Assembly: GCA_036426205.1 (NCBI GenBank)
Contig: WSYH01002438.1
Location: 1 to 64,000 of the forward strand
Source of the DNA: Ascaphus truei
Lineage: Eukaryota; Chordata; Amphibia; Anura; Ascaphidae
Reading direction: 5' to 3'
Length of the DNA: 64,000 nt
In this document: positions 35,115 through 45,645 of the stretch, piece after piece
Position numbering within the stretch: position 1 is the stretch's first letter
Layout: every line of letters starts with the position of its first letter
Made by a program: the position numbers and the translations under genes
The notes under the pieces: model-generated
Seen by the model: the letters and a program-made list of their open reading frames with translations, nothing else
Told to the model about the DNA's origin: nothing
The model's database searches: none

Positions 35115-35375
35115 GTGCATAGCTGCTAGAGCACGCTCCAAGGAGGGAGGAGGAGAGCGGAGGTAGGAGAGCCAGGGACACACACACACACATACACATA
35201 GTTTCCAGCAAAAGCAGCCTCTGTCCCTCCCTCCCTCAGCTCACATGTAAGGAGAAGCAGAAGCACCAGGCTCCTATCTCCCCCCAGAAGTGCAGGGCTG
35301 CTAGATCGCTCTGAGGAGGAAAGCCAGGGGAAGCAGTGACAGAGACACACACACAGCTCCCCAGGCAAGGACAGG
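35005..35375. repeat. Tandem duplication, about 187 bp unit, two copies
   Basis: AGCAAAAGCTGCCTCT at 35021 and AGCAAAAGCAGCCTCT at 35208 start matching stretches through TCCCTCCCTCC, ACATGTAAGGAGAAG, AAGTGCA(T/G)..GCTGCTAGA and GAGCCAGGG/AAGCCAGGG. The spacing is 187 bases. The first copy includes a 30-base C run where the second has a short C-rich segment. Confidence 0.8.
35083..35112 (+). repeat. Homopolymer run of 30 C
   Basis: Thirty consecutive C residues. The equivalent position in the second 187 bp unit reads CTCCTATCTCCCCCCAG, so the run has expanded in the first unit. It is G-quadruplex-prone on the minus strand. Confidence 0.9.
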
Positions 35376-35744
35376 CCCCCTCCCTTAGTAGCCACGCCCC
35401 CGCCCCCTGCTCTCGCTCTCACATTACTGCTATCCAGCAGAGTGAAACTTAGAATGTCCATAATTTGGGAGGTGAGTGACATTGGAAGCTCAAAATAGTT
35501 GCATTGACCTACAAATCTGCAGCAGAATGTACAGTGAATGTTTCGTGGTGCTACGTGGTGCCGTTTCTGAGATTTCGATGCTTCTGACATACAAACAAAC
35601 GGAAAACGGATAGAATGGGGAGGGGTAAACCCTGAGTGATCCCACCCAGTTAACCCCTTAAGGCATTAACCCTTTTACAGAACTAGTAGTCTTCACAGAG
35701 GGGGCTACATATCTAAAGCGCAAGCATATTCCGTAGCACGGCGC
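35376..35744. other. No gene recognised
   Basis: Unassigned. It includes GTTAACCCCTTAAGGCATTAACCC near 35650, similar to boundaries of repeats elsewhere in the window. The 154-codon minus frame at 35126-35590 crosses the tandem repeat and C run and is rejected as coding. Confidence 0.45.
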
Positions 35745-35935
35745 AACGAGGGAGCAGCACAGTAGTTACATAAACAGAATTACATACAAAATAAGAACAA
35801 CTGAACACAAACCCATGCAAAATATACAGAGGGCCCTGTTCATGAGAGCTTACAATCTAGAAGGAGAAACAACGGTATAAGTGGCTGCTCATTGCGAGAC
35901 AGAGTATGCCTCAGGGTGGAGTTTAGGGCATGTTG
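35745..35935 (+). repeat. Interspersed repeat family X, copy 1
   Basis: Shows GAGAGCTTACAATCTAGAAG, then GTGGCTGCTCATTGCGAGAC and GTATGCCTCAGGGTGGAGT. The same order occurs at 37095-37330, 47520-47790 and 59930-60150. The first string is the reverse complement of the AGATTGTAAGCTC box. Non-coding. Confidence 0.65.
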
Positions 35936-36100
35936 ATGTCAGGGGAGTGTGACATAGGCTTCCTTAAGCATGGTGACTTCATCCTTAGTCACAGGTGGAG
36001 GTGAAGCGAGCGTACGGACACAGGGGTAAGGTGCTATTGAAAATATGTCCTTACTCGTGAGTGTACGTAAAGTGAGTGTCCGTAAACCGGGGTATGCCTG
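35936..36100 (-). mobile_element. Tigger/pogo-like DNA transposon end
   Basis: Read on the minus strand it starts at 36100 after a TA with CAGGCATACCCCGGTTTACG, then GACACTCACTTTACGTACAC, then ACGAGTAAGGACATATTTTC. The CAGGCATACC start next to TA resembles ends of pogo/Tigger elements. The other end is not clearly preserved; no transposase frame remains. Confidence 0.65.
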
Positions 36101-36104
36101 TATA

Positions 36105-36215
36105 TTACGCAAACATAATGACATACAAATAAGGAAAAACAAGTGGAAACAGATACTAAAGGTAATGAAGACCCTGCTCCGGAGAGCTTACAATGTAGAG
36201 TAGGGCTGTCATACA
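36105..36215 (+). repeat. Family X fragment
   Basis: Carries GGTAATGAAGACCCTGCTCC then GGAGAGCTTACAATGTAGAG, matching the start of the family X copy at 47590-47645. Truncated. Confidence 0.55.
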
Positions 36216-36389
36216 TGCGTCCACATGGTGTTTCCATGTAGCCCTCGCCCACTCAGCAGAGTTACAGATAGACCACGTCAGGCAGGCAAATAGACTCTGC
36301 TCTGGAACCCTTGGAGTGTGAGCAGGTAAGGACTTCTGCCCGATCACCCCCACACCAAATCCCTCCAAATCTCCACCACACCTCAGGAT

Positions 36390-36955
36390 GGGAGAAAGAA
36401 GGAAAGGTTTGATGGGAAGAGGGAGAGAAAAAAAAGGGGTAAAGGGGAGAGGGAGAGAGAGAAAGGGGTAATGGGGAGAGGGAGAAAAGGGGGTTATGGG
36501 GAGAAGGAGAGAGAGGTGATGGGGAGAGGGAGATATGGGATGAGGGAGAGAGTGGGAGAGGAGGAGAGGGATGAAATGCGGGAGAACGAGGGGATGGGGA
36601 GAGAGAGTGGATTGGGGAGAAGGAAAGGGGAAGGGAAGAGAGGGGATGGGGAGAAATGGGGGGTGAGAGAGAGAGGAGGGATGGGGAGAGAGGGGATGGA
36701 AGGAGAGAGGGGATTGGGAGAGACAGAGAGGCAGTTAGAAAGAGAGCGGATGAGGAGAGAAAGATGGCATGGGGAAGAGAGGATGGAGGGAGATGGGATT
36801 GGGAGAGAGACAGAAAGACAGAGAGGGGACAAGGCGAGAAAGAGAGGGAATGAGGATATTATGAGAGAGAGGGTGTGTGGGGAGAGAGAGATGGGATGGG
36901 GATGGAGAGGAAAGGAGGTGGGAAGGGGTGGTTGGGAGGAGGTGAGAGATACCAG
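36390..36955 (+). repeat. GA-rich satellite (GGGGAGAG-type)
   Basis: About 560 bases of degenerate purine repeats such as GGGGAGAGGGAGA and GAGAGAGATGGGGAGA. It generates long frames on both strands (36471-37088 plus, 36494-36967 minus) that are low-complexity and not coding. Similar purine satellite is at 57370-57810 and 58800-59230. Confidence 0.85.
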
Positions 36956-37094
36956 TGACTTTTCCATATTTTTTACAAGGAAAGCTCAAGTAAAAAAAAG
37001 TGTATGTGTAGATTATAGTGACTCTTTATTTTTTCCTTCTGCAGCTCCGATGGTGCGGTCAAGTCTTACAGTTGGATTTAAGAATTGATCCCCA

Positions 37095-37690
37095 TCTATT
37101 CCGAGTTTGGTGGGCCAGATCTGGAGGGGAAAGGGGGCTGCTTGCTGTGAGATGGAGTGTGCCTCAGGATGGTCCAACCGCTCAGCTGATCCAATTTAGA
37201 TTTGGGGAGGGGGAGGGGGGGGTCCAGCTACGATTTGCATTCCATTATAGTGGATATGGGAAAACAGTGTGGGGTTTGCATAGGGGATCAGCAGATTTTG
37301 GACGGACTGGAGCAGGAAAAGTCAGATAAGAAGGAGGTTGAAGCAGTCAAGGCAGAGCATGATGCGAACATGTTGTATAGTACAGGTCCCAATAGGGTTA
37401 GAGGGGGAGTATGCCATATAGGAGTTTTCTGGGAGTTTTTAAATGTCTGAAAGCTGGGGGAGAGTCTGATGGTGCATGGTGGGGAATTCCAGAGAGAGGG
37501 AGCAGCACAGGAGAAGTCTTGTAGGTGGGACTGGGAGGAGGTAATAAGGAAGGAGGAACAGGCGGATGTCATGGGAAAAAAATAGTGGGTGTTTAGGGGT
37601 ATATTTGGGAATGAGGGCTGAGATGTAAGGGGGGCGGCATTGTACATCACGTGTATTAGTGATGTACATGGGCCACAAAGTCTTGCAGAT
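37095..37690 (+). repeat. Interspersed repeat family X, long copy
   Basis: Begins like the other X copies (GCTGCTTGCTGTGAGATGGA, GTGTGCCTCAGGATGG, CCAATTTAGATTTGGGGAGG). It then continues with GTGGGGAATTCCAGAGAGAG, GGAGCAGCACAGGAGAAGTC and GAGGAGGTAATAAGGAAGGA. Non-coding despite short frames. The extension shows that shorter copies are truncated at the 3' side. Confidence 0.6.
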
Positions 37691-38394
37691 AAAGGCTCCT
37701 ATTTACCTACTGTATGTGGGGCTATTCTATAACACACCGGGGGCCCCTCCAAAATGAATGGGTTGTAGTAAGTTTTCTGGTGATGGACGGTTATAGCAGA
37801 GCACGTCTAATAAATATGGCCCTAAATCCTAGCTCTCGTGTACTGTGCCACATTTCATATTAGCTGGGTTCTAGTGAACAAAGTACGACCCAGGGAGACG
37901 CACGCTTAGCGTTTACGTGCATTATTAAATGCCAGTGTTTCAAAGAAAAAAGCCCATAACGAAGGAAAATCAAACGAACCCCTTGACTGCTGCGGGGAAG
38001 CTGTTAAACACAATGCAGTAAGAAGGTTATCACGCACATCCACGGCTAGTTTTTCACTGGCCATCCCATGGGCATTTTTTTTTTTGGTTTCCTTAATTAT
38101 TTCATTAAGAGAGGATTTATGGGATCAGGCCGGGGCTTGGAATGTAAGTAAGGGAGGAGGAGCATTACCTGTATACCAGTGAGATGAAGCAGACCCTAAT
38201 TGAATCTCACTTATCAGGGGAACTGGTACACGGTGGAACATTGTTTAAATATGAAATCTCTTTTGGTCTGGATCAAGCACACAGCAATAAATTACACGAG
38301 GTTTGTAAAACAATGGATGAAAAATGGCTTGCAGGGATATTTATTTTTTAAACAAAAGCTACAGAATTGCAGGATTTCTCGACTTGTACTCTTG
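37691..38394. other. No gene recognised
   Basis: Unassigned AT-leaning DNA; the plus frame at 38200-38607 runs into the repeat that follows and has no domain. Confidence 0.45.
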
Positions 38395-38545
38395 TACTTA
38401 GATTGTAAGCTCTTCGGGGCACGGACTGCTCTTCCTATTGTTTTGTGTCTGAAGCGCTTATTCCCATTGTGTTATATTATTGTCACGTGTATTGTGGAGC
38501 GCTATGCACCTGTATGGCGCTATATAAATAAAGATATACATGCAG
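38395..38545 (+). mobile_element. SINE-like repeat F (GCGCTATATAAATAAAG tail), copy 1
   Basis: Contains AGATTGTAAGCTCTTCGGGG, GTGTCTGAAGCGCTTATTCC, TGGAGCGCTATGCACC and the 3' end GGCGCTATATAAATAAAGAT. Minus-strand copies at 41706, 51096 and 61310 share this order. The conserved 3' end and variable ATACA/ATGT-type tails suggest LINE-dependent retroposition. Confidence 0.65.
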
Positions 38546-38631
38546 TACATACATACCACAAGCACGAAACAAAACAATATTTACTGATACATTTCATAGT
38601 AACATAAAAACAAACCTCTACGTTGACAATA

Positions 38632-38857
38632 CAGGCGGTCCTCGGTTATCCAACGGAATCCGTTCTGGAAGTAGCGTTGGATAGTGAAACCGTTGTAAAG
38701 TGAGTCCCATGTTAATCAGTGGCGGTGAGCATTGGATAACGCATTCAGGCATCGGATAACGCATTCCGGCATCGAAAAACGGGCCATAGGGCTGCATTGT
38801 AAAGCGTTGGATATGCCATTCATGTAAAGTGAAACGTTGGATAGCGAGGACTACCTG
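38632..38857. mobile_element. Tigger/mariner-type MITE, 226 bp, TA target
   Basis: Left end TA|CAGGCGGTCCTCGGTTATCC and right end GGATAGCGAGGACTACCTG|TA are inverted repeats of about 25 bp flanked by TA. The interior repeats GGATAACGCATTC twice. It is too short for a transposase, so non-autonomous. Confidence 0.8.
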
Positions 38858-38869
38858 TAGATTCTTTCT

Positions 38870-39541
38870 GTAGCAGTGTCTTTCTGTAACGTGCTTGGCA
38901 TTCGTCTTGATAGCACTTACCTTTAACATTCTGTTACTCTGTATTGCTGCATTGTGGCATTTTAGATTTCTAGAAAAGTATTCACCACAACCAGCGTTAC
39001 ATATTGTAGAAAAAATAGTTGTTGGACATGATACGTTTTGCTTTCTAATGTACAGCTCACTGGATCAGGGCGCTAAATAAATGTTGTTATAAATAAATAA
39101 ACGATTTAAATGATATGGCAAATACACGTGGGGAATATTCCTGATAGAAAGACATGAGCGGATTAATGATAAATCAGAATACCTGCAGCTCTTGGGTACA
39201 AATACAAAAAACAATGTGTCATTCTTGAAACATAATTCATTTCCATTTCCCCCGATCCTATATTGAAACCATAATGGCCCTTGGAATTATTCCAGCTGAC
39301 TTTCATAGAATGAATATGGAATATGTGTTGCACTCTTACTGGGAAAAGCAGAGAGTTGGTCACATAAGAATAAAGGGGTTATATACTCAATTCTCCCATC
39401 TGCAAAACTGGCATAAAACCAGTGCAAAAGAACGACACCAGATTTTCCTAAAGAGCAAACTCCAATTGTTTTCAATAAAGATTCCGTTACCTTGATAAAT
39501 ATGGTGCTATTTTTTGCACAGGTTATTCCCCAGGAAATTGT
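38870..39541. other. No gene recognised
   Basis: Short frames on both strands (38895-39080, 39274-39601) have no recognisable domain. GGGCGCTAAATAAATGTTG near 39070 looks like a degraded repeat F tail. Confidence 0.45.
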
Positions 39542-39670
39542 GGGGTTTATTCTGTAAGCTCCCATAGCGCTGAGTCGTGCGATCTGCGAAGAAAACCCCA
39601 TTCAAGTCAATGGGGTTTTCCGTGCAGATTGCCCGGCTCAGCGCTATCGGAGCTTACTGAATAAGCCCCT
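39542..39670. mobile_element. 129 bp foldback MITE
   Basis: GGGGTTTATTCTGTAAGCTC at the left is mirrored by GAGCTTACTGAATAAGCCCC at the right. The arms continue through CATAGCGCTGAG/CTCAGCGCTATCG and meet near CCCCATTCAAGTCAATGGGG. Almost the whole element is one hairpin. No convincing target duplication. Confidence 0.75.
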
Positions 39671-40574
39671 GTCTTTTTTTTGGTGGTAGCCATTTTGCTG
39701 GCCCAAGCTATTGGGGACTTCACAGAGTCACATCCAGTAAGGTAAATCGAGGCTTCGCATACCACCGAGAGAATTCTCATTTAACATATTCAACATCGCT
39801 TTGTGTCAATGTATCAAGGTATTTGCTCCATACTGGGGAGTCTCAATCGGAGGAGTGAGAGAGAGAGGAGTTACACAATACACAGACTAGAAGGAACTCA
39901 AATTCTGCATCTCTGTGCATCCTTTTTTCCTTGGATTTGTATCTGCTTTTCTGGCTAACAAGGCAGCGACAGCCACAAAACCATGTTCTCTTCCTTTACT
40001 CTCACAAGGTGGCGGCTGGGCTAACCCAACTATCAAAATCTAATACAATGGCTATAACAATGTGGAAATATTTGGTCAGCAGTGGTTTAATAATATACCT
40101 GCAGTGCACTTTTATTCAAACCTTGTGCAGTCAAAATTGCTTTGGGTAAGCATGAAGACCGTCAGCTTTTAAGGAGATCTATGTGTATGTTTTTACTCGT
40201 CTGGTCTTTGTGGGCTGGAGTTTGACTTCTCCTTCAGGAATGTGATAAGTAGTCACATTTAGGAGAAACAGATTTCCTTGTAACATGTTCCACCTGTGGG
40301 CTACTGCAATCAACAGCTCGTACATCATGGCATTTGTATGCAGGTACATGTGTTGAGTTGGGGTCAGAAGCAGTCCGTTTAATCCATCCATAGGTGCACC
40401 AGAGGGCCATAAACTCCAGGACATCACTTACTGACCAATGTCATGACATGTATCAAGATCACCATTTATTACGTTCAGGGTGATAGGTAGGAGATTTAGG
40501 GCCAGTTAAGTCTCTTTAACATTTAGAACATGGCAGCGCAATATAGAAACTACACGAAGACCCTGACAAATTTT
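39671..40574. other. No gene recognised
   Basis: Unassigned; the plus frame 39931-40149 and minus frame 40179-40427 show no known domain. Confidence 0.45.
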
Positions 40575-40685
40575 GCTGCACTTATTGTATAATTATAATT
40601 CCCTCTACTGTATTCTTTGTGAAGCGCTGAGTACACTTTTGGCGCTATATAAATAAAGACATACAATACAATACAATACAAATGT
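40575..40685 (+). mobile_element. SINE-like repeat F, 3' end, copy 2
   Basis: TTTGTGAAGCGCTGAGTACAC then TTTTGGCGCTATATAAATAAAG, ending in ATACA repeats (CATACAATACAATACAATAC). The short tandem tail marks the 3' end. Confidence 0.7.
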
Positions 40686-41103
40686 GACTCTGAGGGTCAA
40701 AGATTATAAGAAGTATTATACTAAAAATCATGAGCCCTTCCAAGCCCCACGACTTGTTACCACGGAAATCAATCCAAGAGATTCATCCAAGAATACGTGT
40801 GGGCTCATAACATGACCAAAGTCTCTTGTGTGTCCGAACACAGTTATACACCAAAAAAAAGCAGAACGGATTTCCAATCTTTTTGATTTCATTGCTCTTT
40901 ATGATATTTTGCTTTCAAGTTTCATATGAAGTCTAAACTTTATCTCAGTATTGTTACGATGCTCTCAGGGACCTTGTCACAACCAGTTCTAGATCTAATC
41001 ACACGGAGTCATTTGTAAGCTTGCGTTCTGTATTTATTTGCGTTCTCATTTTTACAATCTCTCTCTCTTACAGTAAAGATGGAGAACCCATGAATGTATC
41101 TTA
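40686..41103. other. No gene recognised
   Basis: Unassigned DNA between repeat F and the Harbinger-like element. Confidence 0.45.
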
Positions 41104-41480
41104 GGCTACGGCCCCAGGGAACACTTTGCGCTCTCGACGGAGTGCCTAGCGGCGCTCGTTCTCTCCACCCGCGCGATCTCAGATCAATCGCAATGGGGAG
41201 ACGTGGCGGGGGCATGACAGGGGCATGGCCATGACATCACATGGCTGGTTCGCCCTCATTGGCTGAACCGCCGCCGTGACGTGACCATTGCCTGGCCGGC
41301 GCGCCAAATCTTATCTTTTAGAAAAGGTGATCATGCATTGCGCTTTCTGCAGGCGCGCGCAGGCAGTGACTGGGGCCGCCGCCATAGAGGGCCCTACTTG
41401 GTTGGGCGCGCACGCCATTGCGCACACAGCCGCGAGCACAGCCGCGAGCACACAGCCGTGAGCATCGCGCACACAAGGCC
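41104..41480. mobile_element. Harbinger-like CpG-rich MITE, copy 1
   Basis: Left end TTA|GGCTACGGCCCC and right end AAGGCC|TAA. The interior is GC-rich and has GGTTCGCCCTCATTGGCTGA ACC followed by ACGTGACCATTGCCTGGCCG. That module also occurs in copies at 45986, 49039, 53756 and 55856. There is no transposase frame. Confidence 0.65.
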
Positions 41481-41705
41481 TAACTGTCTTCCACAGGTTC
41501 CCCTAACTTGTTTCATTCTTCCCATTATCACGTGCCAAACAGTAGCTAAGCTTCAGATAAGGATTCTGGGAAGTAACATGACAAGGAGCACACATCATTA
41601 GTGTCACTTTGAGCTGCCTATATTTTACATGGATTTCCTATCATTTCTTGTACTGCATTACACAGCTCTCACGGCTTAGCCTAGCAAAAAACAATCACCT
41701 TACGA

Positions 41706-42080
41706 TGTATGTATGCGTGTCTTTATTTATATAGCGCCATTAATGTACATAGCGCTTCACAGCAGTAATATACGTGACAATCATATAAATAACAAATCAT
41801 GGGAATAAGCGCTTCAGACATAAAAGTAACATTAGGAAAAGGAGCCCCTGCCCCGAAGAGCTTACAATCTAATTGGTAAGTAGGAAGAACGCATAGGGAC
41901 AGTAGGAGGGTGTTCTGGTAAGTGTGTCTGCAGGGGGCCAAGGTTAATGTATTAGGTGTAAATTATCAGCCACGGTGCTACTCCTATGCTTTGTTAATCA
42001 TGTGTGTTTTAAGGTGGGTCTTAAAGGTGGATAGAGAGGGTTCTAGTCGGATATTGGGGGGAAGGGCAATGCAGAGGTGA
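41706..42080 (-). mobile_element. SINE-like repeat F with extension, minus copy
   Basis: In plus orientation: CTTTATTTATATAGCGCC, AATAAGCGCTTCAGACATAA, GAAGAGCTTACAATCTAATT. These are reverse complements of the copy at 38395. It continues with GGGGCCAAGGTTAATG-like and TTTAAGGTGGGTCTTAAAGG sequence to 42080, a longer body shared with 61500-61700. Confidence 0.65.
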
Positions 42081-42557
42081 AATGAAATACATTTGTTTTG
42101 AACCCCTGGTGTTCTCCATGAACCCAATCATGGGAGTTGGTGACGATGCAGGGTTACACCGTGCTGCTTTCTTACCTCCTCCTGCTAAACAAGAAACAGC
42201 AATGACATGGGTTTCCCTCAGCCTGCCTCCAGGAAAGGCAGAGACAGGCTCCGCGCTGACCTCAGTGCTGACCCGTGCTCTCTGGGGAATGCTGCGAGTT
42301 AATTGGAAATGAGCTTTATCACTGCAGCAGCTGGATATATTTGTTTAATGACTGTGGTTTGTATGAAGCTGTGAGGAAGTTGATTTCATTGTTATGGAAT
42401 TCCCACCATGAGCTCTTTATTGTGCTAGGGACATTCACCTTTGCTTACTATTTGTGCCCTCCCACTATCACCCACGCAATTAAATAGTCTTAATTAATGG
42501 CTGGATAGGAAAGTACAGCTCAGGCATTCAATCACTATTCAATCACATTCATTCAGC
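42081..42557. other. No gene recognised
   Basis: Plus frame 42082-42312 has no domain. Unassigned. Confidence 0.4.
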
Positions 42558-42735
42558 CAGGGGTGGCCAACTCCAGTCCTCAAGGGCCACCGGCAGGTCA
42601 GGTTTCCAGGATATCCCTGCTTCAGCACAGGTGGCTCAGTCAAAGTCTATTTGAGCCCACCTGTGCTGAAGCAGGGATATCCTGAAAAACTGACCTGTTG
42701 GTGGCCCAGGAGGACTGAAGTTTTTCTGGAAAAAA
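42558..42735. mobile_element. hAT-like MITE, CAGGGGTGGCCAACTCC family, copy 2
   Basis: Starts CAGGGGTGGCCAACTCCAGT. Arms AGGATATCCCTGCTTCAGCA and TGCTGAAGCAGGGATATCCT are exact inverted repeats around GTGGCTCAGTCAAAGTC, so most of the element folds into one hairpin. The right end (GGAGGACTGAAGTTTTT) is degraded. Confidence 0.8.
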
Positions 42736-43297
42736 CATACTGGACACAATGGTGAAAGGTGCGGCACTCTCGGGATACACACACTGCTCCATGCTGTTTC
42801 CTTCTCTCCTTTGCCCCACCTCCAGGCTCTTGACACCTGCATTACACAGCAGCAGCCAATCAGGATGGAGGAAGCTGCTCAGCCCCCTAGCAACAGCCCT
42901 GCTCCCTCCCTGCTCGGGGAAATCCCGCAGCCCCCCTCCCCCCCCAAGCTGGTCAGGTCACTATGTCCAGAGAGGTAATACCGGTATACACGTACATGTC
43001 CCGAGAGGTAATGCCGGTATACACATACACGCCTAGTATTACCTCTCATTTTTTACTGGACAGAGTGTCCAAATATAGGACAGCCCGGTTCAGTACTGAC
43101 CCAAATTATACATGAGTCACAATAATAAATGTGGAGTGCGCCATAAATGAGCAAATAATAGAATATTCCCTAACAATCCAATACTCCAAGAAAAGGTTAA
43201 AGCTGTAATCCCGTCTGCATGAGATTAGTTTGTGTGTCTTCACATTTTGATAATCAACTGGATACTACTTTGACTCCCAGTCAAACAAATCTTTATA
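42736..43297. repeat. Unassigned DNA with a 33 bp direct repeat
   Basis: ATGTCC(A/C)GAGAGGTAAT with CCGGTATACAC occurs at 42962-42994 and again at 42995-43027, two units of 33 bp. TTACTGGACAGAGTGTCC follows near 43050, itself an imperfect palindrome. Otherwise nothing assigned. Confidence 0.65.
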
Positions 43298-43508
43298 TTA
43301 ACTACTTCAGTGCCCCGATGACATAAAAGTGCCACCCCGGGGGCCCTTATGACGTATACCGTACGCTCGCTGGCCTTTGCTCGTTTTCTTTAGGGGCTGT
43401 ACGTAACCATGTACCCCACGGGAAAGGGGGGAGGATGGCCGGAGCAGCAAACTCATCACATGATTGCTACAAAGAGGTGGCACGTCCTTCCCATACTGAA
43501 AGGGTTAA
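43298..43508. mobile_element. TTAA-flanked MITE (piggyBac or Kolobok type)
   Basis: TTAA at 43298-43301 is followed by CTACTTCAGTGCC. At the other end, ACTGAAAGGG is followed by TTAA at 43505-43508. The ends are an imperfect inverted pair and TTAA is the target of piggyBac and Kolobok elements. At 211 bp it cannot encode a transposase. Confidence 0.6.
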
Positions 43509-44664
43509 GGAATCGAGCGTTATTTAGAGCAGCAAACCCCTACATCCCATTACTTGATTTGATTGGTTGCTGAGCGAGACTGACCACAGGTGGCCATATT
43601 GTGCGCACCAGACAAGTATCCTGTGGATATACCAGTACTGTACACATCTGGGGAGCCAGAGGATGCTTGAAGGACAGGTCTACCATGAATCAGGACTGGG
43701 AGACACCCTAGGAGGAAGAGAAAGAAAGAAAGATTGAATTGGTGTTTTAGAATAAAATACACTTGCTCGCTGGGCGTACTTATATTTTAAGCCTCTGCGT
43801 TCCAAACTGCCCACCCCGAAGTGATCTGGTTGCCGGCAGCCATGCTTTTCTATCCCGGGGTCACTTTCCAATGCAGAAAGCTGACCACAAGGGATTAGAA
43901 CTCGTCTTGAGAACGAAGACCACGTTGGGACTTAATTGAGTCTCTTTTTATGAAAATAAATAAACAAATGGCAGATTGCCCCTTTGAAATGACAGGAAAC
44001 ATTGATGGCTGAATACTTAAGTCTAGCTCTATTATTAGTTGCTCTGTGGGATTGTATAATAACACAACCTCAGAAGAGCCGAAGGCTGCAATAGTTGGTG
44101 CGAAAATCTACCATGTGACCTTTTCAAGATAAAAAAGTTAATTAAAGTCTTCAAACAAAACACGCTTTTTTGTAACTCCCTAACTTTGTGTGTTTTCCTG
44201 GATTCAGCAAGTTCTGAGTTGAAATTAATTAGATGGAAGTTTTCGGAGCGGCAGCTGGGAAGGGCACAGCACATCTGTTCCACCACAGACCTTTTTATGC
44301 TGAGCAGCAGAGTTTGTCTTCACTCCTACATCTTGTGCGGAACGCGTGGCAGGGAGACTATGGTAACTCGCTGTCTGTACATCGTTATAGAGACCAGGCA
44401 CGCGCTTCACTTCTCTGGGGTGGCGAGGACTTGTGCCACGGATCTTATAGAAGACTTCTGCGTTGTCGGCGCATAAACAGATTTAGGGTAACCACAATGG
44501 ACCGACTCAAACAATGTCAGACAGAGCCCCACAATTCTACAACACTCACTGCATTAAAATGCTACATTTTACAAAGCTGCTCTTTGGGAAAGAGCATAAG
44601 AGTATAACCAACCTCGTACTGATGACAAACGAAAGGCTGAAACAGCTGCCTGTGAGTAGGATTA
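43509..44664. other. Unassigned DNA with one hammerhead-like core
   Basis: Several frames overlap at 44035-44607 on both strands without domains. The only structured feature found is the ribozyme-like motif at 44619-44650. Confidence 0.45.
44619..44650 (+). ncRNA. Hammerhead-like core, CTGATGA type
   Basis: CTGATGA, then CAAACGAAAGGCT, then GAAAC and AGCTGCC. CTGANGA and GAAA are both intact; the helix between them is poor in this copy. Preceding ACCTCGTA and following GTGAGTAGG can partly pair, as stem I would. The pair at 56917-57073 carries a better helix (GACC/GGTT). Probably an old retroelement-derived motif. Confidence 0.35.
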
Positions 44665-44960
44665 CTGACCGGGCACTTCTGTAACCCACACTGTGCTGAA
44701 AAAGCTGTGTAATGCGGCAGCCATAAGCTTATAGGGGTCCGTGTTAATAATGGACAAGAAGTTAAAAGGTGACACTGTGTGCTCATTTGCATGTCATGTC
44801 CCAGAATCCCTGGCTGCAGTGGAAGCAGTGTATGCTGGGAGATAATGGGGAAAGGCGGGGTAGCAGACGTGTCTGAGACACGGGAATGTGCTTATAACGT
44901 GGTATTTTTATTTGCTGTGCCCTGTACAGTGGAGGGTGGTTGTTATTTTTTTTACCAACC
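44665..44960 (+). repeat. Interspersed repeat family R, copy 2
   Basis: Order: GTAACCCACACTGTGCTGAA, AGGTGACACTGTGTGCTCAT, TTGCATGTCATGTCCCAGAA, GCTGCAGTGGAAGCAGTGTA, GATAATGGGGAAAGGCGGGG, GTCTGAGACACG. A close match in the same order lies at 46435-46665. Confidence 0.7.
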
Positions 44961-45226
44961 CTAGCTTGCTAGAATGAGTGCCAAACATAGCAGACGTTCT
45001 TATGGAAGTCGCCATGCGATTTGTTTGCTATAATGCAATCAGAAAAATATATAAGCAAATTCTCTGCTCCTATTGGCTTTTTCACTGCATTCCATGTTTA
45101 AACTCTCCCACTCTGTATGTCATTTAAATTGGAAATAGAAAAAAAATAGACTCATTAAAACTAAGTGAAAAAAGTCAGATGAGGGTCTAACACCTTCATT
45201 AGCATGTTGTTTTCAGTTGTACTTCT
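44961..45226. other. No gene recognised
   Basis: AT-rich unassigned DNA. Confidence 0.4.
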
Positions 45227-45410
45227 AAGGCTGCGCTCATAGTGCCGGCGACAGTGACGCGACGGTCGCTGGAAAATCAAATAGAGATGATTTCCAGCGA
45301 TCGCGACCAATCCGTCGCGTCGCGCTTACTATAAGCGCACGCGACGGCGGCAATGCATTTGTTTTGCCGTGACGTCACGTCGCTGTCGCCGGCACTATAA
45401 TCGCAGCCTT
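45227..45410. mobile_element. 184 bp CpG-rich foldback MITE
   Basis: AAGGCTGCGCTCATAGTGCC at the left and GGCACTATAATCGCAGCCTT at the right are inverted repeats. Inside, CGCTGGAAAATCA and TGATTTCCAGCG form a second hairpin, and GTGACGTCACGT occurs near the right end. If GGCTGCG is the true terminus the flanks are TAA and TTA, as for Harbinger-type TWA targets. Confidence 0.75.
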
Positions 45411-45440
45411 ATGCTTGCATGCTGTCTAATTGCTTTTGAA

Positions 45441-45560
45441 CCAGTGGTGTTGATAAGCAGTATTTATTGTTACTCTTGCTGCAGGAGAAGGTACAGCCAG
45501 TGGTGTTGATAAGCAGTATTTATTGTTACTCTTGCTGCAGGAGAAGGTACAGCCAGTGGT
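45441..45560 (+). repeat. Direct tandem duplication, 56 bp unit
   Basis: CCAGTGGTGTTGATAAGCAG starts at 45441 and again at 45497, with identical sequence through GCTGCAGGAGAAGGTACAG. A third start, CCAGTGGT, at 45553 then diverges. The two full units appear identical, so the duplication is recent or a sequencing duplication. Confidence 0.9.
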
Positions 45561-45645
45561 CGAAGTGATATGAAAGAAGTAATGGTGTCTGATTTAATAA
45601 AGATCTCAAGCACAGATCCACACATCTCCGCTAAGTTACTTAACC

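Noticed and set aside
36471..37088. 205-codon plus frame and 157-codon minus frame
   Set aside because: Translated GGGGAGAG satellite; both strands are open simultaneously.
38895..39080. Small membrane protein (frame MAFVLIALTFNILLLC...)
   Set aside because: Only 61 codons, with hydrophobicity from T-rich DNA; it ends in a degraded repeat tail.
44035..44607. Overlapping frames of 61-124 codons as a host gene
   Set aside because: Several phases on both strands are equally open, without splice sites or similarity I can recognise.
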